Positions 23,066 to 31,273 of a DNA stretch of 31,936 nt are shown piece by piece (position 1 is the stretch's first letter; every line of letters starts with the position of its first letter). A program made the position numbers and the translations under genes. The notes beneath the pieces are model-generated. The model did not search any database. It saw nothing but the letters and a program-made list of their open reading frames with translations, and was not told the DNA's origin. Origin of the DNA: an uncultured Clostridia bacterium (GTDB lineage Bacteria; Bacillota; Clostridia; Oscillospirales; Butyricicoccaceae). The stretch is from positions 1 through 31,936 of the forward strand of contig CAJUSB010000027.1 in NCBI GenBank assembly GCA_910589115.1. The letters run 5' to 3'.

Positions 23066-23875
23066 TCAAAGGAATACTTCATTTTCCGCGCGGTATCCGC
23101 CATACATGGCTTCCAGCTCTTCTTTATGATAAAGATAGCCGGGGTCGTCAAAATATTTTGCATCCTGGGGGCAGCCCTTCACGCATTTACAGCATTTCAT
23201 GCAAATACCGCTGATAATGGTCGGGTTATCCGGTGAGATGGAACCCAGCGGACAGGTACGGGCACACCAGCCGCATTTTGTACAGGTTTCGCTTGTTTTT
23301 GGCTTAACTTTACGAATGTCTATGCCATTCCCGTTCCGGTCGCGCGGCGTATAATAGGGACGCAGCGGCGTTTCGCCACGCACTGAAATCGGAGACTCCC
23401 AGTGATCCTGCTTCAGCTTTTCGGCAAGCTGACCGGCAAAGTCCCTGATTTGTGCAAGGTCTTCCGTATCTGGTCTGCCTTGTCCTAATGTACGCGAAAA
23501 TGAATGCTCCCCGGCAAATGCACCTGCCGCAACTGTTCGGAATCCATCCCGTTCCATAATATCCCGCAGTTCGATCAGTGCATCGTCATAACTGCGGTTG
23601 CCGAACAGCACGACCGGTACGCCTAGCGCTCCGCCGCCCTGCACGGTATCCAAATATTTCAGCAGCAGGTTTGGAACGCGTCCGGCAATGACCGGCACCC
23701 CCAGAACTACAAGGTCACCGGCACGGAAAACAGCCGGTTCTTTTCTTGCATCCGGCGGTGTAAAATCAAATCGCTCCATCGGACACCCAAGGTGCCCTGA
23801 AAGCGCTTCTGCAAGGGTCGTTACTGCACGTTCCGTTGTGCCGGTCCCGCTGAAATACATTGCATAAACCCGCAT
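23066..23875 (-). CDS. EFR1-like flavodoxin/4Fe-4S ferredoxin fusion
   Basis: A 269-residue redox protein. The N-terminal half is a flavodoxin-like domain with the FMN phosphate loop SGTGTTE (9-15). The C-terminal part holds two [4Fe-4S] clusters: C198-x2-C201-x2-C204-x3-C208-P and C225-x2-C228-x2-C231-x3-C235-P. A cytosolic electron carrier is expected in an anaerobe; partners are not known. One extra Cys (229) lies inside the second cluster motif. The start at 23875 is fixed by AAAGGAG (23883-23889) seven bases upstream; the frame extends to 24127 through a repeat and is rejected there. A hairpin lies in its leader. Confidence 0.9.
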   Translation of the reverse strand: MRVYAMYFSGTGTTERAVTTLAEALSGHLGCPMERFDFTPPDARKEPAVFRAGDLVVLGVPVIAGRVPNLLLKYLDTVQGGGALGVPVVLFGNRSYDDALIELRDIMERDGFRTVAAGAFAGEHSFSRTLGQGRPDTEDLAQIRDFAGQLAEKLKQDHWESPISVRGETPLRPYYTPRDRNGNGIDIRKVKPKTSETCTKCGWCARTCPLGSISPDNPTIISGICMKCCKCVKGCPQDAKYFDDPGYLYHKEELEAMYGGYRAENEVFL

Positions 23876-23900
23876 AAAAAAACTCCTTTCTGATAAACAG

Positions 23901-23933
23901 ACAGGCTCCGCAAAGGGAGCCTGTACTTTTTTT
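23901..23933 (+). terminator. Hairpin in the EFR1 leader, terminator-shaped on the plus strand
   Basis: ACAGGCTCC (23901-23909) pairs with GGAGCCTGT (23916-23924), followed on the plus strand by AC and seven T (23927-23933). On the minus strand the same stem sits 12 nt before the EFR1 ribosome-binding site without a T-run. Confidence 0.45.
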
Positions 23934-24020
23934 ACTTCAATTATATGTTTACGAAAAAATTTGCCGTATCCGCGCATTTCGCCAGCGTTATATTCATGTG
24001 CGGAACCGCAGCCGTCCCCT

Positions 24021-24106
24021 CGTCCCGCCCGCAGGCGATGGAAGGGAGTCCAGAGGGACAAGTCCCTCTGGCGCTGTCTGCGCAAGACCGCCCGCCGCGC
24101 AGGCGG
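24021..24106 (-). repeat. Family A intergenic repeat, copy 4 (reverse orientation)
   Basis: CGTCCCGCCCGCAGGCGATG, GAAGGGAGT, the hairpin CCAGAGGGAC (24050-24059) / GTCCCTCTGG (24062-24071), then GCGCTGTCTGCGCAAGACCG and CCCGCCGCGCAGGCGG. Lies between the DUF1349-like gene and the EFR1 gene; nearly identical to the reverse complement of copy 2. Confidence 0.85.
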
Positions 24107-24127
24107 AGAAAACGGCAGGTTCAGCAC

Positions 24128-24733
24128 TTACGGGTCAGGCGGCTGGCCGTCATGGGCGGGCCACTGGCATTCCAGCAGCTCTATGTCAGTAAAAACTGCA
24201 CGGAAAGAAGAGTCCTCCGGGCTGCACGCGTAAATACCAAATTGGACTTCGCCGCCGCCTTCCCATAAATGGCAAATGCGCATCTGACGGAACGTCTTTC
24301 CGTCTGTGGAACATTCCAGCCGGAAATCATCTGCACGGCGGCTCAGGCGATACCACATGACCCTCACAGAGGCGGGAATCTCCGTCGTTGCCCAATCCGA
24401 ATAGCCATGGTTTGTGACAACACTGCCTAAATGCTGTATCTGCTCGTTTTCATATTCAACCGATGCTTTCAGCCAGTTTTCACTGTCTAAATACAGCACA
24501 ATACCGCACTGATCAAAACGGGCACGGCTGTCAAACTCCGTCCTGACCACAAAGGAAAAATATTTTTCCGCCGTCCGCATCTGCAATACCGGCGCATTGT
24601 CATTCCTGAATCCGTAATACGTCCTCTGCCACAAATCAGTGTGGGGGGGCGTTACGATTTCGACCCTATTTTCACCAATCAGGTAGCTTTCCGGCTGCCT
24701 TGTCCACTGGAATGCTTGCATATCTGGCTGCAT
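24128..24733 (-). CDS. DUF1349-like (concanavalin-fold) protein
   Basis: A 201-residue protein resembling DUF1349/YesU-type jelly-roll proteins: DLWQRTYYGFRNDNAPVLQM, YFSFVVRTEFDSRARFDQCGIVLYLDSENWLKASVEYEN, HLGSVVTNHGYSDWATTEI and VQFGIYACSPEDSSFRAVFTD. Such folds usually bind carbohydrates; the biochemical role of these stand-alone cytosolic members is not known. The ATG at 24733 has AAAGGAG (24741-24747) seven bases upstream; the longer frame to 24805 overlaps guaB and is rejected. It starts 22 nt after guaB, so it is probably cotranscribed. Confidence 0.8.
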   Translation of the reverse strand: MQPDMQAFQWTRQPESYLIGENRVEIVTPPHTDLWQRTYYGFRNDNAPVLQMRTAEKYFSFVVRTEFDSRARFDQCGIVLYLDSENWLKASVEYENEQIQHLGSVVTNHGYSDWATTEIPASVRVMWYRLSRRADDFRLECSTDGKTFRQMRICHLWEGGGEVQFGIYACSPEDSSFRAVFTDIELLECQWPAHDGQPPDP

Positions 24734-24755
24734 TTCCGAACTCCTTTTCAGCACC

Positions 24756-26264
24756 TTATTTGTGCGGCTGCATTTGCGTATCCTTGAGCAGTACATCATG
24801 TGCACCGCCCTCCACGATGGAAGTTGAGGAAACCAATGTCATCTTTGCGTTTTTCTGAAGTTCCGGTATCGTCAGCGCTCCGCAGTTGCACATCGTCGAA
24901 CGTACCTTATTCAGCGTCAGGGTGACGTTATCCTTGAGTGAACCCGCATAGGGGACATAAGAGTCCACGCCCTCTTCAAAAGACAATTTTTTGTCACCAC
25001 CCATGTCATAACGCTGCCAGTTGCGGGCACGTGCGGAACCTTCGCCCCAATACTCCTTCATAAACTGTCCGTTAATATTTACCTTGTTGGTCGGAGACTC
25101 GTCAAAGCGGGAGAAGTAACGTCCCAGCATGATGAAATCAGCGCCCATTGCCAGCGCCAGCGTCACATGGTAATCCTGCACAATGCCGCCATCCGAGCAA
25201 ATCGGCACATAAATACCAGTCTCTTCAAAATATTCATCCCGTGCGGCAGCCACTTCAATCAGTGCGGTCGCCTGTCCGCGGCCAATGCCCTTCTGTTCAC
25301 GCGTGATACAGATGGAACCGCCGCCAATGCCAACCTTTACAAAATCTGCACCCGCTTCCGCCAGGAAACGGAATCCGTCACGGTCAACCACATTGCCTGC
25401 GCCAACCTTTACATCCTCGCCATAATGTGCGCGAATCCAGTCGATTGTCCGACTCTGCCACTCAGAAAAGCCCTCGGAGGAGTCAATGCACAATACATCC
25501 GCGCCCGCCTCAATCAGCGCCGGAACACGCTCCGCATAATCACGCGTATTGATGCCCGCGCCAACGACATAACGCTTGTCTTTGTCCAGCAGCTCCAGGG
25601 TGTTTTCTTTGTGCATATCATAGTCTTTACGGAATACCATATAGACAAGGTTATGCTGGTCATCCACCAGCGGGAGGGAATTGAGCTTATGATCCCAGAT
25701 AATATTGTTGGCCTCTTTCAGGGTCGTATCTGCCGGGGCAGTGATCAGCTTTTCATAAGGCGTCATAAAGTCACGCACCAGCTCACTGCCATTCATACGG
25801 GAAACGCGGTAGTCACGGCTGGTGACAATGCCAAGCAGCCGGCCGTTTGAGCTGCCATCCTCGGTGACGGCAACGGTAGAATGTCCGGTCTGCTCTTTCA
25901 GTGCAAGGATATCATTTAGCGTTGCATCGGGCTTGATGTTGGAATCTGATACAATAAACCCGGCTTTATAAGCCTTTGCACGGGCCACCATTGCGGCCTC
26001 GCTCTCCACGGTCTGCGAACCGTAAATAAAGGAAATGCCGCCCTCTCTGGCGAGCGAAATTGCCATACGGTCATCCGAAACCGCCTGCATAATTGCAGAA
26101 ACCAGCGGAATGTTGGCATAAATCGCCGATTCCTCGCCGCGGCGGAATTTCACAATGGGCGTGCGGAGACTGACGTTTGCCGGGATACACGAGGCCGAAG
26201 AATAGCCCGGAACCAGCAGATATTCGCTAAAGGTGTGGGAGGGTTCGGAGAAATAAAATGCCAT
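24756..26264 (-). CDS. guaB: IMP dehydrogenase
   Basis: A 502-residue enzyme that oxidises IMP to XMP with NAD+, the first step specific to guanine nucleotides. The active-site loop is GGGSICITREQKGIGRG with Cys319; the mobile flap has RNWQRYDMGG with Arg418-Tyr419; a CBS pair is inserted at about 103-220 (TVAVTEDG, LLGIVTSRDYR, FMTPYEKL, LNSLPLVDD). The end STMCNCGALTIPELQ is unusual for the common bacterial type. Length, residue numbering and much of the sequence resemble, from memory, the Tritrichomonas foetus enzyme rather than B. subtilis GuaB. The ATG at 26264 follows GAAAGGAAG. Its own promoter lies at 26322-26350. Confidence 0.95.
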   Translation of the reverse strand: MAFYFSEPSHTFSEYLLVPGYSSASCIPANVSLRTPIVKFRRGEESAIYANIPLVSAIMQAVSDDRMAISLAREGGISFIYGSQTVESEAAMVARAKAYKAGFIVSDSNIKPDATLNDILALKEQTGHSTVAVTEDGSSNGRLLGIVTSRDYRVSRMNGSELVRDFMTPYEKLITAPADTTLKEANNIIWDHKLNSLPLVDDQHNLVYMVFRKDYDMHKENTLELLDKDKRYVVGAGINTRDYAERVPALIEAGADVLCIDSSEGFSEWQSRTIDWIRAHYGEDVKVGAGNVVDRDGFRFLAEAGADFVKVGIGGGSICITREQKGIGRGQATALIEVAAARDEYFEETGIYVPICSDGGIVQDYHVTLALAMGADFIMLGRYFSRFDESPTNKVNINGQFMKEYWGEGSARARNWQRYDMGGDKKLSFEEGVDSYVPYAGSLKDNVTLTLNKVRSTMCNCGALTIPELQKNAKMTLVSSTSIVEGGAHDVLLKDTQMQPHK

Positions 26265-26321
26265 ACACTTACTTCCTTTCGATACTTTCGATACAGACTG
26301 TTTTCCTATATATTAGATACC

Positions 26322-26350
26322 ATTATAGCTGACACGCACGAAGTTGTAAA
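26322..26350 (-). promoter_or_regulatory. Sigma-A promoter of guaB
   Basis: On the minus strand TTTACA (26345-26350), 17-nt spacer, TATAAT (26322-26327). The leader is about 50 nt, too short for a purine riboswitch. Confidence 0.85.
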
Positions 26351-26435
26351 CCCTTTCTTGTATCCGAAATTTGTAAAGTTTTTTGGCGAATTTCTATGCA
26401 AACCGCCTACGCCGGATACACTGCGGCATTATTTA

Positions 26436-26461
26436 AGGGGAAGGCCTGCCGGTCTTCCCCT
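26436..26461 (-). terminator. Hairpin after the RseC-like gene
   Basis: AGGGGAAG (26436-26443) pairs with CTTCCCCT (26454-26461), 29 nt past the stop codon. On the minus strand only TAAATAA follows, so termination is uncertain. Confidence 0.5.
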
Positions 26462-26490
26462 CTGTCTGCGCGGAACGCGTGCGCCCTTAT

Positions 26491-26913
26491 TCATCCGGCC
26501 GCGCGGGAAACGATGGTAAATACCATTGTCCCACGTTCCTTATACACCTTATTATAATAAACTCCGGCAGCAACGCCAGCCGCAAACCCAAGCACTCCGA
26601 AAATGCCTGCGCCCCCTTCACCCCAGCCGAGCAAACTGCCAAGCGCGAAAAATACGAAAAACATCACCAGCGGAACCGCATAAACGATTGCTGCAAGCCC
26701 CATCACCTGTCGGAATTCTCCCTCGATCACCACTCGCTCATTGGGCTGCGCGTTAATGGCATTGATCGCTTCAGCCACAATCGGGCCGGATACCATTTCG
26801 GTGCAGCCGCCGCCGCACTTTGCGCAGTCATGCCCGCAGGCTGACTGCCGCGTCACTTCTACCTCGGCCTTTCCGTCGGGGAGGAGCCGCTTTACCACTG
26901 CATTCTGCGTCAT
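26491..26913 (-). CDS. RseC/SoxR-reducing-system family membrane protein
   Basis: A 140-residue RseC/MucC-type protein. The N-terminal part carries the family Cys cluster C26-x3-C30-x2-C33-x3-C37 (SACGHDCAKCGGGC), then a short beta domain, then two membrane helices (about 72-92 and 98-118). RseC-type proteins help the Rnf-like complex reduce SoxR in E. coli or modulate sigma-E; in Firmicutes the role is not established, but a membrane redox function is likely. The ATG at 26913 is nine bases from AAAGGA; the first ATG at 26922 directly abuts that site and is rejected. Not clearly cotranscribed with its neighbours. Confidence 0.85.
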   Translation of the reverse strand: MTQNAVVKRLLPDGKAEVEVTRQSACGHDCAKCGGGCTEMVSGPIVAEAINAINAQPNERVVIEGEFRQVMGLAAIVYAVPLVMFFVFFALGSLLGWGEGGAGIFGVLGFAAGVAAGVYYNKVYKERGTMVFTIVSRAAG

Positions 26914-27052
26914 TTCATCCATTCCTTTCCACGGTCATAAATATAATATATATCCTAACAGGCGTCCCGTTCACAGGCGGGACAAGGTCCTCAAAATTAC
27001 GTCCCCGGAAAATTCCTCTCCGTTGGGCGCACTTTCAATGCTCAAACAGGTC

Positions 27053-28630
27053 TTAAAACGGTGCAAATTCTTCCATAATACGGAGGGCCGCCCGCAGGCC
27101 GTCCACTGCCGCACTCATAATACCGCCTGCATAACCCGCACCTTCCCCACAGGGAATCAGCCCGGACGCACTTACACTGAACAGGGATTCCGTCCGCAGG
27201 ATGCGTACCGGAGAGGAGGTTCGGGTTTCCGGTGCAGTCAGTAATGCATCCGCGCAGTCGAAGCCGCGCAGCTTTCTGCCGAATACCGGCAGGCTCTGCC
27301 GGAGCATGTCGCTTACAAACGGGGGAAACAGCGGCGCAAGGTCGTGGAATTCCACACCAATCGGATAAGTTGGGGCAACCTTTCCAGGCTGTCCGCCCGC
27401 GCTGCCGCTCATAAAATCCCCCACCGTTTGGCAAGGAGCACGCCAGCTGCCTGTGCACGCATATGCAGCACGCTCAATCCTCCGTTGGAATGCAATGCCG
27501 CCCAGCGGGCCATCCGTCCCGAAGTCCTCAGGCCCTACCGAAACAGCCAGTGCTGCGTTTGCATTGCGCCCATCCCTCGCATGGAAGCTCATCCCATTGG
27601 TCACAATGCCGCCCGGCTCGCTCGCTGCTGCCGCAACTACTCCGCCCGGACACATACAGAACGAATAACACGCCCGCCCTGCCGCACGGTGCGACAACGT
27701 ATATTCCGCCGGGGGCAGCGCAGGATGCCCCGCGAACCGGCCATACATTGCCCGGTCAATCGCCGCCTGTTCGTGCTCGATCCGCACCCCAACAGAGAAC
27801 GCCTTGGGTGCAAGCGCAATACCGGTTTCATGCAGCATTCCGAAGGTGTCCCGTGCGCTGTGGCCCACTGCCAGCACGGCCCGTTCACAGGCCAATGCCT
27901 GCCCGTCCGCCCACACCGCTGACAACCGGCCTTCCCGCAGGGACAGCCCGGTTACCGGGGTGCGGAAATGCACGGTCCCGCCGCTGTTCTGAATGGCCTT
28001 TCGCATAGCTTCTACGACCTTTTTCAGCAAATCTGTACCGATATGCGGCTTTGCAAGTTTTAAGATTTCATCCGGCGCACCGTAGCGATGCAGGACTTGA
28101 AGCACCGTTTCGCATAATGGGTCGTTGATCTGGGTGGTCAGCTTGCCGTCTGAATATGCCCCTGCGCCGCCTTCGCCAAACTGGATATTGCAGCTGGGGT
28201 CCAGTTCTCCGCCAGACCAAAAACGCTGCACCACAGAATCCCGTTCGGCAAGGCTGCCGCCCCGTTCCAGCACAATCGGCTGGTATCCGTGTTCTGCCAG
28301 AAGCCACGCACAAAACAGGCCTGCCGGACCCAGCCCGATCACCACCGGACGGTGCGGAAGCGGCACTTTCCCAAACTGCGGCACCAGCGCCGCGTACTGC
28401 TTATAACGAACAGAGGGCATTTGCAGCTGCTGCGCAAATGCCTCTTCGCCGTTCACTCCGTCAATCAGGACGGAATACACTTTGTTGATTTTACCATGCC
28501 GCGCATCAATCGAACGCCGATAAAGTGAAGGTGTACCTTCCCGCAGTCCGCACTGGCGCATGGCCAGTGCGAGCGCTTCTTCCTCTGGCACGTCAAACGG
28601 AAGCCGCAGGCCAGTCACTAAAAGGCTCAT
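27053..28630 (-). CDS. FAD-dependent dehydrogenase (COG2509 type)
   Basis: A 525-residue flavoprotein. After an N-terminal domain of about 90 residues comes the FAD-binding dinucleotide motif VVIGLGPAGLFCAWLLAEHG (97-116) with Glu122 at the end of the second strand; the middle has NIQFGEGGAGAYSDGKLTTQI and the end SASGLIPCGEGAGYAGGIMSAAVDG, which closes the FAD site. This class is common in anaerobes and named only as an uncharacterised FAD-dependent dehydrogenase. Its ATG overlaps the cdaR stop as ATGA (28627-28630), so it is translated with the c-di-AMP genes. Confidence 0.9.
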   Translation of the reverse strand: MSLLVTGLRLPFDVPEEEALALAMRQCGLREGTPSLYRRSIDARHGKINKVYSVLIDGVNGEEAFAQQLQMPSVRYKQYAALVPQFGKVPLPHRPVVIGLGPAGLFCAWLLAEHGYQPIVLERGGSLAERDSVVQRFWSGGELDPSCNIQFGEGGAGAYSDGKLTTQINDPLCETVLQVLHRYGAPDEILKLAKPHIGTDLLKKVVEAMRKAIQNSGGTVHFRTPVTGLSLREGRLSAVWADGQALACERAVLAVGHSARDTFGMLHETGIALAPKAFSVGVRIEHEQAAIDRAMYGRFAGHPALPPAEYTLSHRAAGRACYSFCMCPGGVVAAAASEPGGIVTNGMSFHARDGRNANAALAVSVGPEDFGTDGPLGGIAFQRRIERAAYACTGSWRAPCQTVGDFMSGSAGGQPGKVAPTYPIGVEFHDLAPLFPPFVSDMLRQSLPVFGRKLRGFDCADALLTAPETRTSSPVRILRTESLFSVSASGLIPCGEGAGYAGGIMSAAVDGLRAALRIMEEFAPF

Positions 28631-30162
28631 GTGCCTGCCCCCTCTGTCTCTGGTACTGCGGGCACAGCGGGCGCTGCCGGAGTATCCTCTGGCCCGTCCT
28701 CCTCTGGTGCTGCATTATGGGCCGGAGGCTCCGCTGAGGTGTTCCCGGGCTCGGTTCCATGTTCTCCGGACTTCTCGCCCGGCTCTCCTGCGGCGCCCGC
28801 TTCGGCTTCACCTGAAACCGGCTCGACCGGTTCACCGGGTTCTTCCTCCGGTTCCCCTTCGCTTTCCGCTTCGTTTTCTTCCGGCACATCCTGTCCGGCA
28901 GACTGCCGCAGCATAATATTAACCGTCGCTGGGGCATTCATTACCGCAATACCGTCCGTGCCGCTGCCCTCCAGTGTAACCGTCAGCGCAGCCTGCCGGA
29001 TTCCCGGTGTTAGTTCGCCCGGCGCCAGCGTAGCTACGGCATGAAGCCGGCCTTCATCAAAATTCTCCACCAGCTGGGCAGGACCGCGCACCGTTACCGG
29101 CACTACACCCGAAACTAATATAGCATCCCAGCCTTCATTTTCACCTAAATCAACCGTGACGTCGGATACATCAACCCGCCGTGTTGATACCCCCTGCACC
29201 GTGACAAGCACCTTAGCCGAGCTGGCTTCTCCGCTTGTCCGGCTGACCCCGTTCGGGGTGCGGATGGGCAGCGTCTGTGTGCCGCCCTCACTCAAGCGGT
29301 TCAGGTCGATCGTACCAATATGAATACCTTCCTCTGTCAAACGGTCAACCAGCAGCGGTTCGCCGCGTACCTTGATGCTCTGCGGGCTGATGTCAATCTG
29401 TGCCATACCGGCCGTAATGCCCGGCGCTTCCAGCACATCCACATACAGCGGTACAATACCTTCCTTCAACACGCTCAATGAAAGGTTGATGTCACCGGAC
29501 ATGATCTCAAGATGATTTGCTTCTGCATCCAACAAGTTTCCCTCTACGTCAAGGAATGAAATGGAGGCAAGATCAGTCAGGCTGCCGGTCACACCATCCG
29601 CTGTCAGTGTCGCGCGGGCATAGCTGATTTGATTCACTACCTGCGCCGGGCCCTGTACGGTGACGGTTTCATGGTCAGGCGTTATCCTGTCATATAAATA
29701 TCCTTCGGCTGGGCTGCCATCGGTATAAGGCTCCACCCGGATATCACGGGTAATGATTTCGTCTACCCAGACCTCAACCAGACGCGGGCTGGAGCTGCGC
29801 ACCGAAATATTCAAATTATCGGGATAATGGAGCGTATAGCGTACTTTGGTGCGTCCCGGTTCGGTAATCGCGCCGACACTGGCTTCGGCATAAAAATCCT
29901 CCATGTTCCGCTTTTTCAGTTCGGCCACGGATGCGCCGATGGCCTCGTAATCCACCCGGATCGTCGCCTCATACCCTTCAATCACGGAAAACCCCGTATT
30001 GGTGCGGAGCGTACTTTCTTCCAAGATGCGCACAGGGACATTAGAAATCGTCTCCTGTCGTACTTTTGCCGAGCCCAGCTGCACGGTCGTCCACAGGGAA
30101 AGCGACAGGACAAGCGCAAGCAGCATTGTCGGGATATTGCTTTTTTTCCAAAATTCCTTCAC
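28627..30162 (-). CDS. cdaR: YbbR-domain protein, diadenylate cyclase regulator CdaR
   Basis: A 511-residue membrane-anchored protein that regulates CdaA. One N-terminal helix (about 10-28, IPTMLLALVLSLSLWTTVQL) is followed by several extracytoplasmic YbbR repeats (each with the pattern VxVxGP-x-x-x-V, for example VTVQGPAQVVNQI and VTVRGPAQLVENF). The last 90 residues are a low-complexity acidic/Pro tail (PEEEPGEPVEP and similar). The start is GTG at 30162, overlapping the cdaA stop as GTGA and preceded by GGAAGG; the earlier GTG at 30180 has no site. The acidic tail is unusual for the family and may be a wall-spanning or ion-binding extension. Confidence 0.9.
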   Translation of the reverse strand: MKEFWKKSNIPTMLLALVLSLSLWTTVQLGSAKVRQETISNVPVRILEESTLRTNTGFSVIEGYEATIRVDYEAIGASVAELKKRNMEDFYAEASVGAITEPGRTKVRYTLHYPDNLNISVRSSSPRLVEVWVDEIITRDIRVEPYTDGSPAEGYLYDRITPDHETVTVQGPAQVVNQISYARATLTADGVTGSLTDLASISFLDVEGNLLDAEANHLEIMSGDINLSLSVLKEGIVPLYVDVLEAPGITAGMAQIDISPQSIKVRGEPLLVDRLTEEGIHIGTIDLNRLSEGGTQTLPIRTPNGVSRTSGEASSAKVLVTVQGVSTRRVDVSDVTVDLGENEGWDAILVSGVVPVTVRGPAQLVENFDEGRLHAVATLAPGELTPGIRQAALTVTLEGSGTDGIAVMNAPATVNIMLRQSAGQDVPEENEAESEGEPEEEPGEPVEPVSGEAEAGAAGEPGEKSGEHGTEPGNTSAEPPAHNAAPEEDGPEDTPAAPAVPAVPETEGAGT

Positions 30163-31022
30163 TTGGTCTTCACCTTCCACTTACTGAGCACGCCCGATTT
30201 TCTCCGGTCCCTGCTCTCATCCATGAGCTCGCTGGCCAGCACCTGACGCAGCACCTCCGGGGTGAGGTGGCGCTTGAGCATCCCGCCGATGGCGACAGAA
30301 ATACCGCCAGTCTCTTCTGAAACCACAACCAGCACCGCATCGGAAATCTCACTCATACCGACAGCCGCCCGATGGCGGGTGCCCAGCTCGCGGGAAAGGT
30401 TCTGGCTGCCGGAGAGCGGGAGCACACATCCGGCTGCTAGCACGCGTGCGTTACGCACCAGCATTGCCCCGTCATGCAGGGGCGAATTATGGAAAAAGAT
30501 ATTTTTAATCAGCTCAGACGATGGGGCGGCATCGACCTGTGTCCCGGTCTTCATAATCTCCCCCAGTTTTTCCTGCCGCTCGCAAACGATGAGCGCGCCG
30601 GTTTTTGTCTGGCTCATGGATGTACAGGCCGCAACGATTGCGGAAATCATGGACTCGACGTCACCCTTTACCTCTTCGTGCCCGATGAGCAGCTTGGAAA
30701 AGCTGCCTTTACCGAGCTGTTCCAGCATTCGCCGGATTTCCGGCTGAAAGACGATGAGAACGCTGATCAGCCCATAGCTCATTACCTGTTCAAACACCCA
30801 GCTAATCGTATTCAAATAAAAGAAATTGGAAACTGCCATTGCCAGAAACAGGACAAATATCCCCTTTGCCAGCCGGAACGCGACGGTATCCCGCAGCAGC
30901 TTCATACCACGGTAAATGAGATACGCCACAAGGGCAATATCGACATAGTCACTGATGCCAGCCATTCGGAAAAGGGCGATAAAGGTCGCCCATAGCTCTC
31001 TTAAATTCTGTTCTAACTGCAT
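30159..31022 (-). CDS. cdaA: Diadenylate cyclase
   Basis: A 287-residue membrane enzyme making c-di-AMP from two ATP. Three N-terminal helices (about 25-42, 52-70, 76-93) anchor the DAC domain, which carries DGA (184-186 in SPLHDGAML) and RHR (216-218 in LGTRHRAAVGMSE), the catalytic and ATP-binding motifs. The order cdaA-cdaR is the usual Firmicute arrangement; glmM, normally third, is replaced here by a flavoprotein gene. The ATG at 31022 is preceded by a weak AGGGTG; the frame opens at 31136, but that extension (RRHGTRPPLLV) does not match the family. Confidence 0.93.
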   Translation of the reverse strand: MQLEQNLRELWATFIALFRMAGISDYVDIALVAYLIYRGMKLLRDTVAFRLAKGIFVLFLAMAVSNFFYLNTISWVFEQVMSYGLISVLIVFQPEIRRMLEQLGKGSFSKLLIGHEEVKGDVESMISAIVAACTSMSQTKTGALIVCERQEKLGEIMKTGTQVDAAPSSELIKNIFFHNSPLHDGAMLVRNARVLAAGCVLPLSGSQNLSRELGTRHRAAVGMSEISDAVLVVVSEETGGISVAIGGMLKRHLTPEVLRQVLASELMDESRDRRKSGVLSKWKVKTK

Positions 31023-31148
31023 ATTCTGCACCCTATCTTTAACAAACTCACGCAGCCCCGAAGCGGCGCTGCCGTGCTGCCCGGAAACCAAAAGAGGCGG
31101 ACGGGTTCCATGCCGCCGCAGGCAGACCCGCCACACCCATGTATGTTA

Positions 31149-31177
31149 ATCTTACCACACCGCAGGCAGAATGTGAA
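31149..31177 (-). promoter_or_regulatory. Sigma-A promoter of the cdaA operon
   Basis: On the minus strand TTCACA (31172-31177), 17-nt spacer, TAAGAT (31149-31154). Transcription would start near 31142, leaving a 120-nt leader before cdaA. Confidence 0.7.
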
Positions 31178-31273
31178 GAGCCATGCGGCAGATTTCACAT
31201 AATTTTCATGGATTTTCTTGTGTTAAATTTCCATATTTTAGCTTTTCAGTGTGGTGCGTCTCTTTTTCATGAT

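Noticed and set aside
25167..25850. 227-codon plus-strand open frame
   Set aside because: Antisense to the well-supported guaB gene.
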